NCBI GenBank assembly: GCA_963842725.1
Contig: CAWJHN010000001.1
Span: 1 to 64,000 of the forward strand
DNA length: 64,000 bases
Source: UBA10649 sp963842725
GTDB taxonomy: Bacteria > Actinomycetota > Actinomycetes > S36-B12
Reading direction: 5' to 3'
Shown: piece by piece, positions 51,996-64,000 of the stretch
How positions within the stretch are numbered: the stretch's first letter is position 1
Layout of the letters: every line of letters begins with the position of its first letter
Made by a program: the position numbers and the translations under genes
The notes under the pieces: generated by a model
What the model was told of the DNA's origin: nothing
What the model saw: only the letters and a program-made list of their open reading frames with translations
Databases searched by the model: none

Positions 51996-54900
51996 GTGTC
52001 AGGAGCGCGTCGGCCTTGTCGGCGTCCGATGCCGCGAGGTCGAGGTCTCCGCGTCGTTGGTGGAACTCGGCGCGCACTCGCAGCAGCAGGGCCTCCTCGT
52101 ACGGCAGCTCCTGCTCGCGCGCCGCCTGCAGTCCGGACCGCAGGGACTGCTCACACCGGTCCAGCTGGCCGAGGGCGAGCAGGGCGCGGGCCCGCTGCAG
52201 GCACGATCGGGCGCGCAGCGGCGCCGCCTCGTCCTTTGCCGACGCCTCCGCCTCATCGACGATGGCCAGGGCGCGCCCATCCTCCCCCGCACCGATGGCG
52301 ATGTCGGCACGGATGAGACTGGCCTCCAGCGCGGTCATCCGGTGCCCGTGCGACATGAACTCCGCCACGACGGCCGTGATCCGTGCCTCCGCGTCGACGA
52401 GTTCGCCGCGGGCCAGGCTGATCCGGGCGATCTGCATGTCGCCGTAGGTAGCCTCGAAGTCCATTCCCGAGACGCGCAGGACCCGAATGGCGTCGCGCAG
52501 CACCGCCTCTGCCTCGTCCAGCTGGCCCCGGCTGACCAGGATGTCGCCGCGGCTGACGTCCGTCTCGGCGGCCCCGAACGCGTTGCCGGCCTCGAGTGCG
52601 ACGCGTCGGCTCGACTCGTACCAGTCGAGCGCCTCGTCCCAGCGGCCCGCGAAGAACGCGAAGTTGCCCAGATTGGTGCGCGCGATCGACTCGCGCGGCC
52701 GAAACCCCTCGGCCACGCAGATGTCCAGCGCCTCCCGGGTGTGCACGCCCTCGACGTGCATGCCCAGGTACAGGTCGGCGTGGTCGATCGCCATCAGCGC
52801 CTGGACGAGCGTCTCGGGGTCGTGCGTCGCCCGTGCCCCCTCGGCCGCCAGGCTCGCCCATCGACGTGCGTCCCTGGGACGCTCCTGGCCCAGGCGCACG
52901 ATGGCCGTGAGGTTGTCGAGTCGCACCCGGGCCCGCATCGCCGGATCGCCATCGAGTCCCTCGAGGAGCCGCCGTGCGCGGCCGACCATGCGCAGGGCCG
53001 TCACGTAGGCGCCCGCCCGCTCGTGCACGCGGGCCCGCCGGATCAGCAGCTCGGCCTGGCTGACCGGGTCCGAGGCGGCCAGCTCGCCCGCCCGCCGGTA
53101 GGCGTCCACCGACTCCGCCAGCAGGCCGGACAGCTCGCGCAGTTCGCCCAGGACGGCCCAGGCCCGCACCCGCTCGGCGGCCGGAACGGCCAGTCGCCTC
53201 GACGCCTCGAGCGCGCAGCTCGTACTGCACGGCGGCGTCGGCGTTCGGCGTAGGTGCGGCGTGCCGACGCGCCGGCCATCAGCCCGTATCGCCACGTGCG
53301 CTCGTCCTCGCCGGCGCGCGAGAAGTGGAGCGACAGGGTCGGGGCGTCGACATCGGGGTCGGTCGTCAGGCGCTCCATCGCCAGGCCGGCCGCGCGGTGC
53401 AGTCGGGCGCGAGTGCGGTAGGCGAGTCCCTCGTAGGCGGCATCGCGAACGAGGCTGTTGCGGAAGCGCAGGCGATCGCGGCCATCGGGCTCGAGGAACT
53501 CCGACAGTTGCGAGAGCGTGGCGCCGTCCGCGACCAGTCCATCGCCGTTCAGCGTCTCGCGCAGCACCTCCCGGCGAAAGCTGCGTCCGAGCACAGATGC
53601 GTAGCGCAGGATCCGACGGGCCACCGGGTCGAGCAGGTCGATCTGCGCGCCCATGGCCGCCTGGAGGGACTCCGGCATCGCCTGCAGCGATCCCATGGCA
53701 CGCGCGACGCGAGTGACCTCCTCGACGAACAGCGGGTTGCCTTCGGCCCGCTCGACGATGGCCGCGACCTCGTGCGGGCGCAGCGGCGCTGCCTCGGTCG
53801 CCTCGATGACGAGTCGCTCCACGACATCGGACGGCAGCGGCCCCAGCGAGACCGTCTCGCCGATCGCCGGCGAGAACCCGCCGGTGGCGCCGCGCCGGAC
53901 CGCGATCACGACCCAGGGGCGCGCGGCGGTGGCGGTGGCGATGCGATCGAGCAGGTGTGCCGACGCCATGTCGGCCCAGTGCGCCTCCTCGGCGATCAGC
54001 ACGAGCGGACCGGGGACGAGTCGGTCCGACCAGGTCGATCAGCACGTCGGCGCGGCGATCGGGGCGGAACTGCGGGTCGATCGCATCGACCTCGGCCGTC
54101 GATGGCACGACCACATGCGCGATGTCGGCGATGAGCGGAGCCAGCGGCAGCACGTCGGGTGCCACCTCGCGCAGCGTCGCGAGGAGCTGCTCGCCCATCG
54201 CCTCGGGCTGCGCGCGGCTGATGCCGCAGCAATCGGCGCACGGGATCGCGGAACACCCGGTACGAGCTCGACGCGCCGTACGGCTCCGCTCGCACCGTCA
54301 GCACGGTCAGGTCCGAGAGGCCGTCCGCTGCCTCCCGCACGACCCGCGACTTGCCCATGCCCGTCGCACCGGTGACCGTGAGGACCGAGCCGCGACCGCC
54401 GATCGCCGACTCGAGGACGCCGCGGACCGTCGCCAGCTCGGCCGCGCGGCCGAGCAGCGGCAGCCTCGCCGTGTCGCGCGACTCACGGGTCCCGACCTTC
54501 TCGCGCACGTCGTAGACGAGCAGCGGGACAGCCTTGCCCTTCATGGGGAACGGGCCGGCCGGCGTCGTGGTGAACAGCGTGCGCGAGTGCTCGAGGACCG
54601 TGGGGTGCGCGTAGATGGTCCCGGGCGGCGCCTTCGCCGTGATGCGGGCCGCCGTGTTGGTCGTGTCGCCCATGGCCGAGAACGCGGCCCGCGATGGTGC
54701 GCCCGACCTCGGCCGACGAACACGTGTCCACGGTTGACGCCGACCTGCACCGGGAGCGGTGGATCGGAGTCGATGAACCGCCGCAGGGCCCGCAGCATCC
54801 GGCCCTCGTCGTCCTCGCTCGACTGCGGCACTCCCGATCCGAGGAAGAGCTTGCCGCCGTCGCTGTCCAGGTCGGCGGCGAGCAGGGTCACTCCCTCGCG

Positions 54901-55747
54901 ATCGAGGCAGGCCTGTGCCCGCTCGAATCGTCTCGTGCACGGCGTCGGCGACCGCGTCGGGCCCCGGGCCGCCGAGCAGGGCGTCGGTGCCGGAGAAGCG
55001 GACGAAGGCGATGGTGGCCACGCGATGCTCCGGGTCGGGGGGACCGGGATCGAGGTAGTCCCCCAGGGCCCGGGGGAAGAGCCCGCGAATGCGCTCCGCG
55101 TCGAGGGCGTATCGGCTCCCCGCGGCCGGCTGGTGGCGCGGACGGGGCCAGCCGTCGCAGGAGCAGTGCACCGTCCGCGCGAGGCCGCGTCGAGCCGCGC
55201 GGCAGTCGGGCAGCGGTCGCCGGCGTGACGACGATCTGCCCGGCCTCGGCGGTCTTCTCCGCCTCGGCGGTCGCCGTCGCCGCCGGGCCGAGCACCAGGA
55301 GCTCGCGCGTGGGCTCGCCGACGAGGAACAGGTGGATGTCCCCGGAGTGGATGCCGACCGACATCGACAGCCTCAGCCGGCCCACCGACGTCGGTACCGC
55401 CGCGGCCTCGCGCAAGCGCCACCCGCATCTCGACGGCCGCGTCGCACGCGCGCACGGCGTGGTCGTCGCCTCGGAAGAGGAACAGGAGCGCATCGCCGCC
55501 GAACTTGAGGAGGTCCGCGCCCCGCGTCCGCGACGGTGTCGAGCATGCCGCCGAACACCCGGTTCAGCGTCTCGACGATCTCCTCCGCGCCGATCCGGCC
55601 CTTCTTCGACAGCTTCTCGGTCAGCGCCGTGAAGCCGGAGATGTCGGCGAACACGAGGGTGCCGTCGACCACGCGCCACCGCTGTCCGGGGACCTCGTCG
55701 TCCCAGGACAGTGCGACGGATGGGACATGTCGCCGCAAATCCGTCAC
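51976..55747 (-). pseudogene. Adenylate/guanylate cyclase - AAA ATPase - TPR regulator broken by about ten frameshifts
   Basis: Read in successive frames from a GTG at 55747, the gene encodes a class III cyclase region (LVFADISGFTALTEKLSKKG, DLLKFGGDALLLF-type, SMSVGIHSGDIHLFLVGEPT), a second cyclase-like segment (FVRFSGTDALLGG; GDTTNTAARITAKAPPGTIY), an AAA/NTPase region (LLGRAAELATVRGVLESAIG, TGATGMGKSRVVREAADG, IAEEAHWADMASAHLLDRI) and a long TPR region (from about 53200 to the stop). This is the layout of large soluble cyclase-ATPase regulators. Frames change near 55520, 55412, 55127, 54925, 54711, 54686, 54236, 54029, 53243 and 53212. Each change needs one extra base (or two missing). 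The last 1.2 kb is intact in one frame. Either non-functional or mis-sequenced. Confidence 0.82.
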
Positions 55748-55833
55748 GCGTGGAAGACTACCTTCCACACGGCGCCGCACGGCGTCATCGCCGAGTGCAG
55801 GGCTCGGACGAGTTCCTGGCGATTGGGGATGCA

Positions 55834-56649
55834 GTGCGGCTGACGTTCCTCGGCGTTCGCGGGTCGACGCCCGCGCCCGGACCCGACTTCATCCGCTACG
55901 GGGGACACACGTCCTGCGTCAGCGTGGCGAGCGACGCCGGAGCGCCTGTCGCCCTGGTCCTCGACGCCGGCACGGGACTGCGGTCGCTCACCCCGCTGCT
56001 CGGCGGTGCCGCCTACCAGGGCTCGATCCTGCTCAGCCACCTTCACTGGGACCACGTGCAGGGCGTGCCGTTCTTCGGCGCCGGCGATCGCGATGACGCG
56101 CGCGTCGACGTGTACCTGCCGGCCCAGGACGGCAAGGACGGCTACGACCTGATGGCCCAGTTGCTCTCGCCGCCGGCATTCCCGATCACCCCCGACGGGC
56201 TGCGCGGTGCCTGGACCTTCACTGCGGTGGAGCCCGGCGCGTTCTCGGCGGACGGGTTCGACGTGACGGCCTTCGACGTCAGCCACAAGGGCGGACGCAC
56301 GTACGGCTACCGCGTCGCCACGGCGTCCGCCTCCATCGGGTTCGTCCCCGATCATGCTCCCGCAGCGGGCGTGAGCGACGCGGCGCTGGCCGGGCTCGCC
56401 GGTGTCGACCTGCTGGTCCATGACGCGCAGTTCGTCGAGACCGAACGACGCGTCGCGGACGACTTCGGTCACGCCACCGTCGCCGATGCCATCAGCCTCG
56501 CCGAGCGGGTCGGTGCGCGCGCCGTCGCGCTGTTCCATCACGGGCCGCACCGCGCGGACGACGCCCTCGATCGCATCATGGACGGGATCAGCGCGAGCAT
56601 CCCCGTCATCGTGGCGCGCGAGGGCATGGTCACCGACCTGCCCGGCTGA
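55834..56649 (+). CDS. Metallo-beta-lactamase-fold hydrolase
   Basis: A 271-residue protein with the metal motif LLSHLHWDHVQGVPFFGAGD (HxHxDH at about residues 68-73) and the family opening VRLTFLGVRGSTPAPGPDFI, followed by GGHTSCVSV. Later ligands are in DVSHKGGRTYGYRV, LLVHDAQF and ALFHHGPH. The group includes phosphodiesterases of the PhnP/RNase Z type. The GTG at 55834 matches the family start. It is divergent from the cyclase-like gene; a cyclic-nucleotide phosphodiesterase role would fit that context but is only inferred. Confidence 0.85.
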   Translation: MRLTFLGVRGSTPAPGPDFIRYGGHTSCVSVASDAGAPVALVLDAGTGLRSLTPLLGGAAYQGSILLSHLHWDHVQGVPFFGAGDRDDARVDVYLPAQDGKDGYDLMAQLLSPPAFPITPDGLRGAWTFTAVEPGAFSADGFDVTAFDVSHKGGRTYGYRVATASASIGFVPDHAPAAGVSDAALAGLAGVDLLVHDAQFVETERRVADDFGHATVADAISLAERVGARAVALFHHGPHRADDALDRIMDGISASIPVIVAREGMVTDLPG

Positions 56650-56678
56650 CCGTCGGTCATCGGCCGAGCCGACCGTCC

Positions 56679-59355
<2,677 letters not shown>

Positions 59356-59359
<4 letters not shown>

Positions 59360-60309
59360 GGCGTCCCCTCCCCGTCGCTCGCGTCCGCGGCTCGACGGGC
59401 GTCACGCATCGCCGACCACCATTCGACGTCCGGCCGGAACAGGGCCGCAGGCCGTCCGATGGCATCGACGCCGACGCGGTAGACGATCCCGGCGGCCGGA
59501 TCGCCCAGGCGCTCCTCGCTGGACCACCCCTCGGTTGCCGTGGTCACGAAGAGGCCGTCCAGCTCGGAACCCCCGAAGGCGCAGGACGTGGCCTGCGCCG
59601 CCGGTACCGCGATGACGTCGAGCAGCGTGGCGTCGGGCGCGTAACGGCGGACTTGCCCGCCGCCGAAGAAGGCGATCCACAGGTCGCCCCCCGAGTCGAC
59701 CGTCAGGCCGTCCGGCGCGCCCGCTTCCTGCGGTGGCGCGATCAGCAGTCGCTGCCGTGAGATGGTCCCGGTCCGGCCGTCGAAGTCGAACGCATGCACC
59801 ACGCGGGGCCCGCTGTCGACCAGGTACATGGTCCGGCCGTCCGGGCTCCAGCCCAGCCCGTTGGAGATGGTCAGGCCCTCGAGCATCAGATCGATGCGTC
59901 CCGTCCCATCGAGGCGGTACAGCGCCCCTCCCCCGGTCCGGAAGTCCTCGGCCAGAGTCCCGGCCCAGAACCTGCCCTGCGGGTCGCACGCGCCGTCGTT
60001 CATCCGGGTCCCGACCGGTGCTGCCTCGCCAAGCGGCCTGACCTGCCCGTCCTCGCTCAGGTGGACGAAGCCCCGCCCGGCCGCCAGCAGCCAGCCGTCG
60101 TCGCCGGCGATGGGCGCGATCGCCCCCACGGTCCGGTCGAGCTGATACGTGCGGACGGACGCGAGTGATCCATCCGCACTGACCCGGTCGCGGAACACTT
60201 GCCCGACCACGATGTCGACCCGGAGGAGCTCAGCTCGGCGGGCATCCCATCGGGCCCCCTCGCCCAGCACCGCCTGCTCGCTCATGCACGGGACTGCCAC
60301 GCGGTTCAT
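59356..60309 (-). CDS. SMP-30/gluconolactonase-like protein
   Basis: A 317-residue six-bladed beta-propeller of the SMP-30/regucalcin family. The metal ligands are suggested by VLGEGARWD (Glu), TRMNDGACDPQGRFWAGTLA (Asn), TISNGLGWSPDGRTMYLVDS (Asn) and AGAPDGLTVDSGGDLWIAFF (Asp). Such enzymes hydrolyse sugar lactones. The stop overlaps the start of the glucosidase gene (GTGA), so the pair probably serves one sugar pathway. The ATG at 60309 is used; an internal ATG at 60285 is also possible. Confidence 0.88.
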
Positions 60310-60496
60310 GCGCTCAGTATCGCGTCCCTGGACGGCCGAGTGGGCAAGCACACAACCGAGGGATCTGCTGATCAGGATCGAGCAGCAGGGACTCGTCGAC
60401 GTGGGAAGGTGCCGGGAGCTGAGCGTCGTCATTGCCTGCGCGTGCCCATGCAGACCCTCGAGTCTTGACATGCCCAGGTTTCGTCGACCACCCGAA

Positions 60497-61288
60497 TCAG
60501 CTTGGGACGGTGAGACCCTGCAGCCAGGCCTGCCACTCCGGCTCCTCGCGCTGCACGTAGTCCGCCGCCTCAGCGGAGAAGAGGTACGCCCTCACGCCCA
60601 CCATCACCCGGCCGTCGCCATAGTCGTATGTGAAGACGTTGAGGATCCCGGGCACCGGCGCCGTGAGCCGGACCAGCGTCTGCCGCTCGCCGACACGCTC
60701 GACCGTCCCGATGACGCCGCGAGACTCGACGGAGGAGCCCTCGCCGCCCAGTCCAAGCTCATTCCGCAGAACCGACCAGAGCGCCTCGGCGGGGCCAGGG
60801 TGGATGGCAGTGGCTTCGAGCGGTGTGGCCTCCTGGCCGGGGAAGTGCGACAGGTAGAGCCGCAGGTTGTCGAAGAAGGGCATCCAATTGACGCCCATGT
60901 CCTCCCAGAACTCCGACTCCCAGTCGGCGCCAGTTCCAAAGCCGCTGCTGGTGACATGCACGACGCAGGTGCCGCCGGACTGCGCCTCGACGAGGAACTC
61001 CGACGTCAGCGGGCTGAGCGCATCGGGGTCCTTGCCCATGAGGGCGGCCCAGTCCTCCTCGTACGCGATGCGCCGGGGCGGGTCCCAGCCGCTGACCTGG
61101 CCGTCCGAGCCCATCTCCGGACCCATCGTGAAGTGCACCGAGCCGCCGAGTCGCTCGTCCAACTCGGTCGGCAGGAACCAGGCGCTCATGCCCTTTGCAG
61201 TGGCGATGGCCTGCCAGACCTGCTCCGGGGTGCCTGGCACCTCGACGCTGAACTCCAGGCGGTAGGGAACGTTCGGTGTCGTGCTCAT
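60497..61288 (-). CDS. SRPBCC/AHSA1-like ligand-binding protein
   Basis: A 263-residue protein. The first half is an AHSA1-type START fold (LEFSVEVPGTPEQVWQAIAT, AKGMSAWFLPTELDERLGGS, PPRRIAYEEDW). The second half is a further segment ending QREEPEWQAWLQGLTVPS. No catalytic residue is known in such proteins. Its ATG overlaps the stop of an ArsR-like gene (ATGA). ArsR-SRPBCC pairs of this kind are common in actinomycetes. Confidence 0.85.
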   Translation of the reverse strand: MSTTPNVPYRLEFSVEVPGTPEQVWQAIATAKGMSAWFLPTELDERLGGSVHFTMGPEMGSDGQVSGWDPPRRIAYEEDWAALMGKDPDALSPLTSEFLVEAQSGGTCVVHVTSSGFGTGADWESEFWEDMGVNWMPFFDNLRLYLSHFPGQEATPLEATAIHPGPAEALWSVLRNELGLGGEGSSVESRGVIGTVERVGERQTLVRLTAPVPGILNVFTYDYGDGRVMVGVRAYLFSAEAADYVQREEPEWQAWLQGLTVPS

Positions 61289-61863
61289 GTGCTCTCCTCA
61301 GGGAGGGGGTGGGCGGCGACGACGAGCCGGTGCGGGCGCCCGTCGTCGTGGTGGTAACGAGCGGCCAGGTCGAGGACCGCGGCGGTCAGGTCGTCGGCGA
61401 AGGCAGCGCGGTCGTCGGCCGACCGGAAGCCGATCTGCGTGTCGATGGTCAGGGTCGGCAGACGCTTGCCGGACGCGCCCGCGCGGTTCGCGAGCGCACC
61501 CACCTCGCGCACGAGCCGGCCGGCCAGCGCAACGAGGTAGCCGGCCGAGAGATGGTCGGCATTGGCGTCCGGGTCAGCCGCGGACGTGCTCAGGGCCGCA
61601 GGCGACACGACATAGGAAGCCGCCGATGCCTGCAACACCCGCTCGGTGATCCCCCCGTGCCTGCGCTCCTCGGACAACTCCACCAGGCCATGCGCCTCGA
61701 GCGCCTTGAGGTGGTAGTTGATCTTCTGGCGCGCGATCCCGACGCGGGCGGCGAGCCCGGCCGCGGAGGCCGGGATGGCCAACTCACGTAGCAACTGGGA
61801 CCGGACGGGATCCAGTGCGGCGGCCGCCGCCGCCGCGCTCTCGATGACCTCGACGTCTTGCAT
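61285..61863 (-). CDS. ArsR-like winged-helix regulator
   Basis: A 192-residue protein with an N-terminal winged helix (LDPVRSQLLRELAIPASAAG, LAARVGIARQKINYHLKALE, AHGLVELSEERRHGGITERV) and an unassigned C-terminal region. The cysteines of metal-sensing ArsR proteins are absent. The ATG at 61863 is preferred; the frame is open 282 nt further 5' but that part belongs to a response-regulator remnant. An inverted repeat lies directly upstream. Confidence 0.85.
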   Translation of the reverse strand: MQDVEVIESAAAAAAALDPVRSQLLRELAIPASAAGLAARVGIARQKINYHLKALEAHGLVELSEERRHGGITERVLQASAASYVVSPAALSTSAADPDANADHLSAGYLVALAGRLVREVGALANRAGASGKRLPTLTIDTQIGFRSADDRAAFADDLTAAVLDLAARYHHDDGRPHRLVVAAHPLPEEST

Positions 61864-61878
61864 GTCCCAACCGTTCCA

Positions 61879-61898
61879 TTGACAGTAAATCTTGTCAA
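61879..61898 (-). promoter_or_regulatory. TTGACA-N8-TGTCAA inverted repeat before the ArsR-like gene
   Basis: The inverted pair is centred about 25 nt before the ArsR-like start. It is a likely operator for self-control, and the TTGACA could also serve as a -35 element. Confidence 0.5.
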
Positions 61899-62073
61899 GA
61901 GAGGGCACGCCTAGATCGACATGCGAGCGAACCGTCGGGACACGGCCTGTCGAACGCCCGTCCTGGGCGGCAATCCGGTCGTCGTCAGCGTGCCGTCCAC
62001 GTGCCATTGCCGGCATTTCCGGACGAAATCCTGTGGTTTGGCTAACGCCTTTGCCGCTGACGGGCGGGGCATC

Positions 62074-62145
62074 GAGCAGCTCCACGATGTTCCTCTCGTC
62101 ATCGACGACGAGCAGGCGGGCTTCCGGCACGCTGGGAGTTGTCAC
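62074..62145 (-). pseudogene. Remnant of a response-regulator N-terminus
   Basis: From a GTG at 62145 the frame reads VTTPSVPEARLLVVDDERNI then VELL, a near-perfect start of an OmpR-type receiver domain with its acidic pair (DDE). After about 24 codons the similarity ends and the frame runs on as non-receiver sequence into the ArsR-like gene. No phosphoacceptor Asp, switch residues or DNA-binding domain follow. MacB-type operons like the next one often carry two-component genes, so this may be a deletion scar. Confidence 0.45.
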
Positions 62146-62231
62146 GGGTCAAGTCGCGCCCACGGACCACGCGGTTCCCTGTGGGCCACCTGTCAGGTTC
62201 CTGTGAGTTCCTGCCGTTCCCGGATGGCCGA

Positions 62232-62834
62232 TCAGGATGCGGCAGGGCTGGCTCCGCCGCCTGGTGCCGGCATGAGCGGTGCACACGTGTCGAGCGCGGC
62301 CTGCACATCGGGATCCGTGCGGTCCAGGGTGCGGAAGCCGTCCGGACCCGAGGCCAGCGTGACGCCATGGTCGGACAGGCACGACGTGAACGCCGCGAGC
62401 GCAGTCTGGTCGATGGCGCCCGGCCCTCCGGGGCCACCCTGGCCCATCTGCGGCCGCATGCTCGCGCAGGCCTGCTGTGCCGCGTCAAACGTCTGCTGGT
62501 CGACACCGTCGGGCAGCGGCATCTGGCTCAGGCCGTTGGGCCCGCCCGACGGAGGCGCGCCCGTGGGAATTCCGCTTGGCGGCGCACCCTGGGCACCGCC
62601 CGGACCGCCGAAGTCCTCAAGCGTCACGCCGTTCTGTGCCATGCAGTCGCGGTAGGCCGCGAAGCCGTCCGATCCACCACCGGACGCGGCGCCGCTCGCC
62701 CCGGCCGACGCGGCCGGACTGGCAGCAGCCGTACTCGCCGCGGTGCCGGCCGATGAACCGCCTCCGCAGGCGGTCAGGGTCAGCAGCAGGGCGCCGACCC
62801 CGGCCGACATCAGCTTCGTGCGCGTCATCGTCAT
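62232..62834 (-). CDS. Putative lipoprotein, Gly/Pro-rich
   Basis: A 200-residue protein with a lipoprotein signal (TRTKLMSAGVGALLLTLTAC, lipobox LTAC with Cys at about 23), then an Ala/Ser/Gly spacer. The body has repeated Cys-containing helices: FAAYRDCMAQNGVTLEDF, FDAAQQACASMRP and FTSCLSDHGVTLASGPDGFR. The pattern Y-x-x-C-M-x-x-x-G-V is seen in other actinobacterial lipoproteins near MacB transporters. The ATG overlaps the stop of the gene before it. Confidence 0.8.
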   Translation of the reverse strand: MTMTRTKLMSAGVGALLLTLTACGGGSSAGTAASTAAASPAASAGASGAASGGGSDGFAAYRDCMAQNGVTLEDFGGPGGAQGAPPSGIPTGAPPSGGPNGLSQMPLPDGVDQQTFDAAQQACASMRPQMGQGGPGGPGAIDQTALAAFTSCLSDHGVTLASGPDGFRTLDRTDPDVQAALDTCAPLMPAPGGGASPAAS

Positions 62835-63385
62835 TCTCCTTGGGTTGCAGGGGTGGGAGTGGCGTCAGTCGGCATGTCCTCGGAAACGGACGTGGCAGTG
62901 ACCTTCCCGTCGCTGCCGGTCTCCCCGGTCACCGTGACCGTGCTGCCGACGGCAAGGTCGGACAGGTCGATGTCATTCTGCTTCGTGACCGAGGCGTCAT
63001 CGGGCACGGTGACGATGACGACGGCGTCGGCCCCGGTGGAGACGTAGAGGGTGTTGCCGTCGACCAGCTTCACGGTGCCCCGCGTGGTGTCCGCATCCGC
63101 GGCACCGTCCGTCGAGCCCGCGGCCGGTCCGGATCCCGGCATTCCCCCGGGGAAGCCACCACCGGAGGCGAAGTCCGGCAGTCCTCCACCGAAGGACGGC
63201 AGTCCGGAAGAGGAGCTCGGTCCGAGCTTCTCGTGGGCGAACGCCCCGCCCGCGAAACCGATCGCCACGAGCAGTAGGGCCAGCAGCGCCCAGGTGATGC
63301 GGTTCGGCCGCGCATGCTCGCGCTTGGCCAGCAGCGTCGCGAGATCGTCCTCGGCGCGCATCGGGGTGGTGGTCGTCTCACTCAT
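62831..63385 (-). CDS. Membrane-anchored DUF5666-like protein
   Basis: A 184-residue protein with a short cytoplasmic tail, one membrane helix (ITWALLALLLVAIGFAGGAF), a Gly/Pro/Ser linker, and a C-terminal beta-rich domain (GTVKLVDGNTLYVSTGADAV, VGSTVTVTGETGSDGKVTAT) like the OB-type DUF5666 domain. It overlaps the MacB permease gene by 8 nt upstream and the lipoprotein gene by 4 nt downstream. It may be an extracytoplasmic partner of the MacB-type transporter. Confidence 0.8.
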   Translation of the reverse strand: MSETTTTPMRAEDDLATLLAKREHARPNRITWALLALLLVAIGFAGGAFAHEKLGPSSSSGLPSFGGGLPDFASGGGFPGGMPGSGPAAGSTDGAADADTTRGTVKLVDGNTLYVSTGADAVVIVTVPDDASVTKQNDIDLSDLAVGSTVTVTGETGSDGKVTATSVSEDMPTDATPTPATQGE

Positions 63386-64000
63386 GTCTCAGCGCCTCGA
63401 TCGGTCGAAGGGATGCGGCACGATTGGCGGGGTAGCTGCCGAAGAACAAGCCGAGGGCAACGGAGACGGCGAAGGCGCCGACGACGGAGATCGGCATGAT
63501 GACCGGCGTGACGCCGGCGATGTCGAAACGCGTCACGACCAGGGCTACCAGCACGCCTGCGATGCCGCCGATCATCGACAGCACGGTCGCCTCGACGAGG
63601 AACTGACCCAGGATGGCGCCTTTGCTGGCGCCGATCGCCTTGCGGATGCCGATCTCGCGCGTCCGCTCGGTGACGGTCACCAGCATGATGTTCGTGATGC
63701 CGATACCGCCGACGAGGAGGCTGATGGCGGCGACGGCACCGAGCAGCACGGTGAACACCTGGTTCGTGTCCTGGACGGTCGATAGCAGGCTTGCCTGGTT
63801 CAGGATCTGGTAGTCGCGGGTTGACGAGTCCGTGACGTCATGTCGCGCGTCGAGGATCGACTGCACCTGCGACTGCGCCGCGTCCGTCGTGTCGGACGCG
63901 GTGGCCTGGACGACGATGGAGTCCAGGCTGCCGTACCCGGTGAGATGGTCCTGAACCGTGGTCAGCGGAGCGACGGCGGTGTCGTCCGCATCCTGGAACC
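63378..64000 (-). CDS. MacB-type ABC transporter permease, C-terminal part (5' end outside window)
   Basis: The frame is open to the window edge, giving about 207 C-terminal residues. The extracytoplasmic part (FQDADDTAVAPLTTVQDHLT) is followed by the FtsX-like membrane domain: VAAISLLVGGIGITNIMLVT, VTERTREIGIRKAIGASKGA, two more helices, and the end YPANRAASLRPIEALRHE. By family knowledge MacB permeases work as mechanotransmitters for export. It heads an operon with the DUF5666-like and lipoprotein genes. Confidence 0.93.
   Translation of the reverse strand, partial: FQDADDTAVAPLTTVQDHLTGYGSLDSIVVQATASDTTDAAQSQVQSILDARHDVTDSSTRDYQILNQASLLSTVQDTNQVFTVLLGAVAAISLLVGGIGITNIMLVTVTERTREIGIRKAIGASKGAILGQFLVEATVLSMIGGIAGVLVALVVTRFDIAGVTPVIMPISVVGAFAVSVALGLFFGSYPANRAASLRPIEALRHE

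Overview
The window is 64 kb of high-GC DNA from an actinomycete (Actinomycetota). The coding strand has the strong G/C third-position bias of that phylum. Two genes depend on coenzyme F420 (an F420:NADPH oxidoreductase and a deazaflavin-type nitroreductase). The gene order glnA - glnE - glnA2 ... panB ... RNase H/CobC - zinc ribbon - NIF3 ... aceE - FasR-like regulator - fabD - (fabH) - acpP - KAS - accD follows, from established knowledge, the backbone of the Mycobacterium tuberculosis Rv2220-Rv2247 region. The order also fits Propionibacteriales such as Nocardioidaceae. I infer that level only and cannot name a genus.

Left third (1-27 kb): a nitrogen-control block with glutamine synthetase I (partial), its adenylyltransferase glnE, a glutamine amidotransferase and glnA2. 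It is followed by NAD synthetase, a TetR/drug-efflux pair, panB, an F420 oxidoreductase, a lysine-rich histone H1-like protein, map-ppgK, a lipid/hydrolase pair (WS/DGAT and alpha/beta hydrolase), LuxR and MarR regulators, rnpB (RNase P RNA, minus strand), yaaA, the RNase H/CobC - zinc ribbon - NIF3 operon and tRNA-Val. A four-copy 54-bp tandem repeat starts inside the 3' end of that tRNA.

Middle (27-43 kb): central metabolism. It holds an AhpE-type peroxiredoxin, a DUF3052 protein divergent from aceE, a VIT1-type transporter with a ferritin-like domain, and a type II fatty-acid-synthesis operon (FasR-like regulator, fabD, fabH, acpP, fabF, accD). FabD carries a C-terminal biotinyl/lipoyl-like domain with no obvious modifiable lysine. 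Two long near-perfect inverted repeats sit in the gaps of this operon. BioY, a biotin transporter subunit, lies close by and fits the biotin need of acyl-CoA carboxylase.

Right third (43-64 kb): accessory DNA. A secreted matrixin-like protease, a sortase and a repeat-rich surface protein form a cell-surface cluster. The surface protein is split by a 2-nt offset inside a 12-bp tandem-repeat tract. Further on are a two-module metallothionein next to an HMA metal-binding protein, a glutaminase-STAS-cNMP-binding fusion, and a large unknown secreted protein. A class III cyclase/AAA/TPR regulator is broken by about ten frameshifts, all of the same sense. Then come a metallo-beta-lactamase-fold hydrolase, a GH63 glucosidase (one frameshift) with an SMP-30 protein, an ArsR/SRPBCC pair, a remnant of a response regulator, and a lipoprotein - DUF5666-like - MacB permease operon running off the edge.

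I did not find a CRISPR array, phage, transposase or integrase. The best candidates for something unusual are the FabD fusion, the uniform +1 frameshift series, the slippable repeat in the surface protein, and the palindromes of the fatty-acid operon.
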